From Aeromicrobium terrae (GTDB lineage: Bacteria > Actinomycetota > Actinomycetes > Propionibacteriales > Nocardioidaceae), in NCBI RefSeq assembly GCF_008039565.1, contig NZ_VDUX01000002.1, positions 310,001 to 374,000 of the forward strand: a DNA stretch of 64,000 bases, written 5' to 3'. The translations under genes and the position numbers were made by a program. Numbering within the stretch: position 1 is the stretch's first letter; each line of letters begins with the position of its first letter. Below, in pieces: positions 60,456 through 64,000 of the stretch. A model generated the notes under the pieces. It did no database searches. It was not told the DNA's origin and was given only the letters and a program-made list of their open reading frames with translations.

Positions 60456-61997
60456 GTGGAGCCGGTGAGCAGCAGGTCCCGTCGTGTCGTGCACGAGACC
60501 ATCCCGGCCCTTTTCCCGGACACGTTCGGTCCTGAGCACGCGATCGAGGGTGTGCCGGTCCTGTCGGAGACGGCGGGCGAGCAGGTCAAGAGCTTCATGG
60601 CCTCACCAGGGTTCGACTCGTGGACCGAGGCGCTGGCTCGGGTTGGGAACTGTGCGCATCCGATCCGGCTACGTGGTCGTTCGGAGACCGTCGACACGGC
60701 GACGGGTGAGATCGTCTCGGCCTACTCCAGTGAGGACGAGCCTCTCGGTGTCACCCATGTGCGGTGTGGGAACCGACGAGCGTCGGTGTGCCCGTCCTGC
60801 TCCCGGCTCTACGCGGGCGACATGTTCCACCTGATCCGCGCCGGCATCAGTGGCGGCAAGACCGTGCCCGAGCAGGTGGCGGAGAACCCGCTGGTGTTCG
60901 CCACCGTCACCGCGCCGTCGTTCGGGACCGTGCACACCCGCCGGAATGGACGCCGCTGTCACCCCACCAGCAGAGGTCGATGTGAGCATGGTGAGCCCCG
61001 TTCCTGCCACGCCATGCATGCGGAGGACGATCCGCAGCTGGGTCAACCGCTGTGTGGTGACTGCTACGACTACGCCTCCCACGTGGTCTGGCAGTGGTGG
61101 GCACCGGACCTGTGGCGCAGATTCACCATCGCCCTGCGTCGTCTGTTCGCCCATGCCCTCGGGGTTCCGGCGACAAGGTTGGGTGAGGTGGCGACGGTGC
61201 AGTACGCGAAGGTCGCCGAGTACCAGCTACGAGGTGCGATCCACTTCCACGCCCTCGTCCGTCTCGACGGACCGAAGACCGCCGGCGGCTTCGAACCCGC
61301 ACCCGACGGGCTCGACGCCGACCAGCTCGCACTGCTGATTCGCGAGGCCGCCGCATCAGTGCGGCTGACCGTGCCCGGCGTCGACGTTGATGACCCGGCC
61401 CGGGTGCTGGCGTTCGGCCGCCAGCTCGACGCCCGCGCTGTGCGCACCGATCGCCGCACCGACGACCCGGATCGGACCCTGTCGCCGGAGCAGGTCGCCG
61501 CTTACCTGGCGAAATACGCCACCAAGTCCGCCGACGACACCGGAGCCACCGACACCGCCCACCACGCCCGAATCCGCGCCACCGTCCGCGCCCTCGACGA
61601 CCGCGCCAAGCGTGCCGGCCACGATGGCTATGAGCTGCTGAGCAAGTGGTCCCACATGCTCGGCTTCCGTGGCCACTTCGCCACGAAGTCCCGCCGCTAC
61701 TCAATCACCCTCGGAACGATCCGTCGCTCACGCCGCCGAGCCCAAGCACTCCTCGCCCAGGCCAAGGAAGACGGCACGCCTGTGGATCTCGCAGCCCTCG
61801 AAGCCGACCTTCTGGCCGACGATGACGACGAGACCACCCTCGTCCTCGGCCGCTGGGAGTTCGTCGGTGCCGGCTGGCACACCGACGGCGAACGGACCCT
61901 CGCCCTCGCAGCCGCCGCCCGAGCCCGCGAGTACGCCCGAGAGAAGGCACAGCAGAACAAGGCGAAGACACAGCACAACTCGGGAGGAAGATCATGA
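60456..61997 (+). CDS. RepSA-like replication initiator
   Basis: This 513-residue protein is of the pSAM2/pJV1 actinomycete initiator type. Multiple Cys/His pairs, likely zinc knuckles, lie in the N-terminal half (C104, C112-x-x-C115, C168, C176, C184, C200-x-x-C203). A rolling-circle metal motif H263-F-H265 (AIHFHALVRLDG) follows, and a candidate catalytic Tyr segment is AAYLAKYATKSADD. The basic, Ala-rich C-terminus is typical. GTG 60456 is used; GTG 60465 is an alternative. The stop overlaps the excisionase start (ATGA). Confidence 0.85.
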   Translation: MEPVSSRSRRVVHETIPALFPDTFGPEHAIEGVPVLSETAGEQVKSFMASPGFDSWTEALARVGNCAHPIRLRGRSETVDTATGEIVSAYSSEDEPLGVTHVRCGNRRASVCPSCSRLYAGDMFHLIRAGISGGKTVPEQVAENPLVFATVTAPSFGTVHTRRNGRRCHPTSRGRCEHGEPRSCHAMHAEDDPQLGQPLCGDCYDYASHVVWQWWAPDLWRRFTIALRRLFAHALGVPATRLGEVATVQYAKVAEYQLRGAIHFHALVRLDGPKTAGGFEPAPDGLDADQLALLIREAAASVRLTVPGVDVDDPARVLAFGRQLDARAVRTDRRTDDPDRTLSPEQVAAYLAKYATKSADDTGATDTAHHARIRATVRALDDRAKRAGHDGYELLSKWSHMLGFRGHFATKSRRYSITLGTIRRSRRRAQALLAQAKEDGTPVDLAALEADLLADDDDETTLVLGRWEFVGAGWHTDGERTLALAAAARAREYAREKAQQNKAKTQHNSGGRS

Positions 61998-62200
61998 AGC
62001 AACACGACGCGGAGCCCATGGAGCGGCTCCCAAAGATGCTCAGCACGACGCAGGTCGCAAAGGCCCTGAATGTCAACCCGTCGACCATCAGCCGATGGCG
62101 CTCCTTGGGCACTGGCCCACGCGTCTACTGGCTCGGACCGTCCTGCCCTCGCTACCGCGAGGAGGACGTCCTGGAGTGGCTCGAACGGAACGCAGCATGA
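61994..62200 (+). CDS. Excisionase-like HTH protein
   Basis: This 68-residue protein has a MerR-like helix-turn-helix MLSTTQVAKALNVNPSTISRWRSLGTGPR, a YWLGPSCPRYREEDVLEWLE wing and helix. This is the AlpA/Xis-type found between rep and int in actinomycete integrative elements, where it directs excision. It overlaps rep and int by 4 bp each, so the three are one coupled unit. Confidence 0.85.
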   Translation: MKQHDAEPMERLPKMLSTTQVAKALNVNPSTISRWRSLGTGPRVYWLGPSCPRYREEDVLEWLERNAA

Positions 62201-63276
62201 CTGTCCGCAAGACGCCCGGTGGCCGCTGGCGTGGCGTCGTCAAGTCCGGTCGTCAGCAGGTGGCCAGCAAGACGTTCGACACTCGCAAGCAGGCGATCGG
62301 CTGGGTGGCTCGGGAGCGAGCAGCGATGGCCGGGGGCGTCGATCCCCGAGCCGGCCGACGAACCGTTCGGACTCTGTTGCCCGAGTGGCTGGAAGAGCGG
62401 CAGCACGCCGTCTCTCGCAAGACCTTTGTCTCGGACTCGTCGCTTCCCCGCCTCGTGCCGCCGGCACTCGCTGCGCTGCAGATCGGCGTCGTCACGGACC
62501 GTGAGGTCACCCGGGCCTTGATCGCGCTGAATCAGTCCGGTCTGGCCGAGTCGTCGGTCAGGCGCTTCCGCGCTTCACTGTCCTCGTTCTTCGCCTGGGC
62601 CGTGCGCGAGCGCATGATCGCCTCGAACCCCGTCATGACGACGCGAGTGCCGAAGGGTCGAGGCACACGAACGGAGATCCGTCCGTTCGCTGAGGACGAG
62701 CTCGAGTCGTTCTACATGGCGGTCTCGGCTCGCGATCAGCGCTTGGCCGACATCCTGCTGATCGCGTCATGGACCGGCTTGCGGTGGTCGGAGCTTCGCG
62801 AGCTGCGGGTCCGTGATTTCGTCCAGATTCCGATGCCTGTGCTGCTCGTCAGCCGGGCGGCGCCGGAGGGCGTCAATGCCAAGCTCACCAAGTCGGGCAA
62901 GAGCCGGCGCGTACCGGTCGCCGATCGCGTCCTTCCGCTCGTGCTGTCATGCGCCGCCGACAAGGGCGCTGACGACCTCCTCCTGACGACGAGGTCGGGT
63001 CACCGGCTCCATGCGTCGTCGGTCAAGCGTGCAGTCGTGTGGTCGAACGTCGCTCCCGGCCGTCGGATCCACGATCTGCGACACACCGCGGCATGCCTGT
63101 GGTTGGCCCGAGGCGTCGATCCGGTGACCGTCCAGGCGTGGCTCGGGCACGCGTCGATCGCGACGACGAACATCTACCTGCACCACCTCGGATCATCGGC
63201 CGACCGCACCGGGTTGGACCGCTTGAACCGGTCGGGGGGCGCCGGGGGTGCGCATCAGGCCGGTCTCGGCGAATGA
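62197..63276 (+). CDS. Tyrosine site-specific integrase
   Basis: The product is 359 residues. The N-terminal arm-binding domain (MTVRKTPGGRWRGVVKSG) and SAM-like core-binding domain (~55-150) are followed by the catalytic domain with R196 (WTGLRWSEL), H292-x-x-R295 (IHDLRHTAACLWLARG), H318 (WLGHAS) and nucleophile Y327 (TTNIYLHH). All catalytic residues are present, so it should be active. ATG 62197 overlaps the excisionase stop. Its 3' end lies 59 bp from attR in the tRNA-Ala gene, the classical position. Confidence 0.95.
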   Translation: MTVRKTPGGRWRGVVKSGRQQVASKTFDTRKQAIGWVARERAAMAGGVDPRAGRRTVRTLLPEWLEERQHAVSRKTFVSDSSLPRLVPPALAALQIGVVTDREVTRALIALNQSGLAESSVRRFRASLSSFFAWAVRERMIASNPVMTTRVPKGRGTRTEIRPFAEDELESFYMAVSARDQRLADILLIASWTGLRWSELRELRVRDFVQIPMPVLLVSRAAPEGVNAKLTKSGKSRRVPVADRVLPLVLSCAADKGADDLLLTTRSGHRLHASSVKRAVVWSNVAPGRRIHDLRHTAACLWLARGVDPVTVQAWLGHASIATTNIYLHHLGSSADRTGLDRLNRSGGAGGAHQAGLGE

Positions 63277-63335
63277 CGCAGACGAAACCCCGCCTCCGCT
63301 GCGGTGAATCTGCAGGTGAGACGGGGTATCCGATC

Positions 63336-63379
63336 GGTGGAGCTAGGGGGATTCGAACCCCCGACCTTCTCATTGCGAA
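63336..63379. repeat. Right attachment repeat (attR) within tRNA-Ala
   Basis: Forty-four bases are identical to attL at 55886-55929. It covers the tRNA-Ala acceptor 3' strand, T arm, variable loop and anticodon arm up to the anticodon loop. The crossover must lie inside this identity block. Confidence 0.93.
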
Positions 63380-63410
63380 CGAGACGCGCTACCAACTGCG
63401 CCATAGCCCC
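63338..63410 (-). tRNA. tRNA-Ala(CGC)
   Basis: The 73 nt without CCA have acceptor GGGGCTA/TAGCTCC, D arm GCGC...GCGC, anticodon loop TTCGCAA with CGC at 63375-63377, and T loop TTCGAAT. The next bases after A73 are CCG, so CCA is not fully encoded; at attL the same place reads CCA. The gene is the integration target of the 7.45-kb element and remains whole. Confidence 0.95.
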
Positions 63411-63440
63411 AGGGACGACGTCGAGGATATCAGCCCAGGA

Positions 63441-64000
63441 TCACTCGCCGGCGGCGCGGCGGGGAGCTTGCTCGTCGTTCGCGGAGGCGCCCGGCAGCTC
63501 GACGTCCTCGCCCTCGACGTGGCCCGAGGTCCAGGCACCCGGCTGGGCGAAGTCGATGGTGCGGACGGTCCGGCCGGCGCGCGGCTTGGTGACGTAGGTG
63601 GGCAGCGTGACCGGGAGCGGGTCCCAGACGGCTTCGCCCGTGGTGGCCACCGACGGGACCGCGATGACGAGCTGCTCGTCGAGCGCGTCGGCCTCGAGCT
63701 CGACTTCCAGCATGACGTTCTTGCGGCCCGGGTCGACGTCCTCGATCTGGCCGGAGACGATGACCGTCTCCTCGTCGGCGAAGTCGACCTTGCGCTCCTT
63801 CTCGGCCTGCGTCGGACGCTCCGAGCGCACCTGGACGCGGCAGGCGACCAGCCACGCGACGACCAGTCCGACCGGGGCGGCGACGGAGTACACCGGCACC
63901 ACCTTCGCGAAGGCCAGCGCGCCGACGACGGCGGTGAGGAACAGCAGGGTCAGCAGCGTCCGGCGACGGCGCTGCGCGGCGATCCGGGCGGATCGGGTCT
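63441..64000 (-). CDS. Probable SepX/GlpR divisome protein, partial (N-terminus off window)
   Basis: The frame is open to the right edge. The visible C-terminal part (186 residues) begins with Arg-rich AAQRRRRTLLTLLFLTAVVG, a pair of membrane segments up to LVVAWLVACRV, and a soluble domain with IVSGQIEDVDPGRKNVML and a DxV-rich acidic tail. The basic RRRR + double-TM layout is that of SepX/GlpR, an actinobacterial division-site membrane protein. Identification rests on this layout only. It stops 30 bp from the tRNA-Ala gene on the same strand. Confidence 0.6.
   Translation of the reverse strand, partial: TRSARIAAQRRRRTLLTLLFLTAVVGALAFAKVVPVYSVAAPVGLVVAWLVACRVQVRSERPTQAEKERKVDFADEETVIVSGQIEDVDPGRKNVMLEVELEADALDEQLVIAVPSVATTGEAVWDPLPVTLPTYVTKPRAGRTVRTIDFAQPGAWTSGHVEGEDVELPGASANDEQAPRRAAGE

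Larger units (their letters stand above)
55886..63379. mobile_element. Integrated plasmid-like element in tRNA-Ala
   Basis: The element is about 7.45 kb, bounded by exact 44-bp repeats of the tRNA-Ala 3' end, with the tyrosine integrase adjacent to the intact tRNA. Contents from left: 480 bp of non-coding DNA, TetR, MMPL transporter, a non-coding block with an 11-bp inverted repeat, RepSA-like initiator, HTH excisionase and integrase. The rep-xis-int order with ATGA overlaps is that of pSAM2-like actinomycete integrative elements. No FtsK/TraB-like translocase, KorSA-like repressor or Spd gene is seen, so it is unlikely to self-transfer. Confidence 0.9.

Overview
The window is a high-GC actinobacterial chromosome segment. 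Evidence is the dense GC-rich coding, many GTG/TTG starts, 4-bp ATGA/GTGA gene overlaps, an RpfB-type resuscitation factor, ANTAR and Rv3235-type proteins, a 13E12/DUF222 HNH gene and actinobacterial Flp/Tad pilus genes. The AlkB-rubredoxin-reductase-TetR operon and a KstR-type operator fit a hydrocarbon- or sterol-using soil lineage such as Nocardioidaceae (Aeromicrobium/Nocardioides-like). That placement is inference.

Layout: 1-3460 holds a minus-strand set of SAF protein, CpaE-like ATPase and a WS/DGAT acyltransferase that runs off the left edge, then a small HTH gene and a hypothetical. 3573-7591 has LysM and Rv3235-like genes and the glmU-prs operon. 8030-12539 is an operon behind a KstR-consensus palindrome: phosphotransferase, lipocalin-like protein, aldehyde dehydrogenase, EthD-like protein. 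12520-18425 is mixed: phosphoesterase, GAF-ANTAR regulator, DUF222-HNH, an irregular tRNA-Gln with a duplicated 5' end, tam, amidase, MarR. 18415-26279 is a tightly coupled housekeeping run on the minus strand: rsmI, metG, tatD, rpf, rsmA, ispE, ABC-F. Then come a 203-bp inverted-repeat-bounded element, a protein mannosyltransferase, and the alkane hydroxylase operon with two tandem operators.

31351-47721 is the centrepiece: two complete Tad/Flp pilus loci arranged in tandem on the minus strand, with five Flp pilin genes, three TadG-like and two TadE-like proteins. One 54-residue pilin (47557-47721) is very short. Each pilin gene is followed by a hairpin. A sortase-like secreted protein sits just upstream, next to an ECF sigma factor and a DUF4349 protein with a possible anti-sigma N-terminus. 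49808-55896 carries an MBL hydrolase, an SDR without its catalytic Tyr, small proteins, a NarL-type two-component pair and a Band7/RCK_C/SLC13-type permease operon.

55886-63379 is an integrated element of about 7.45 kb in a tRNA-Ala(CGC) gene, bounded by 44-bp direct repeats. It carries a TetR-MMPL cargo and a compact RepSA-like initiator / excisionase / tyrosine integrase module with no recognisable conjugation gene. The right end is the C-terminal part of a probable SepX/GlpR divisome protein.
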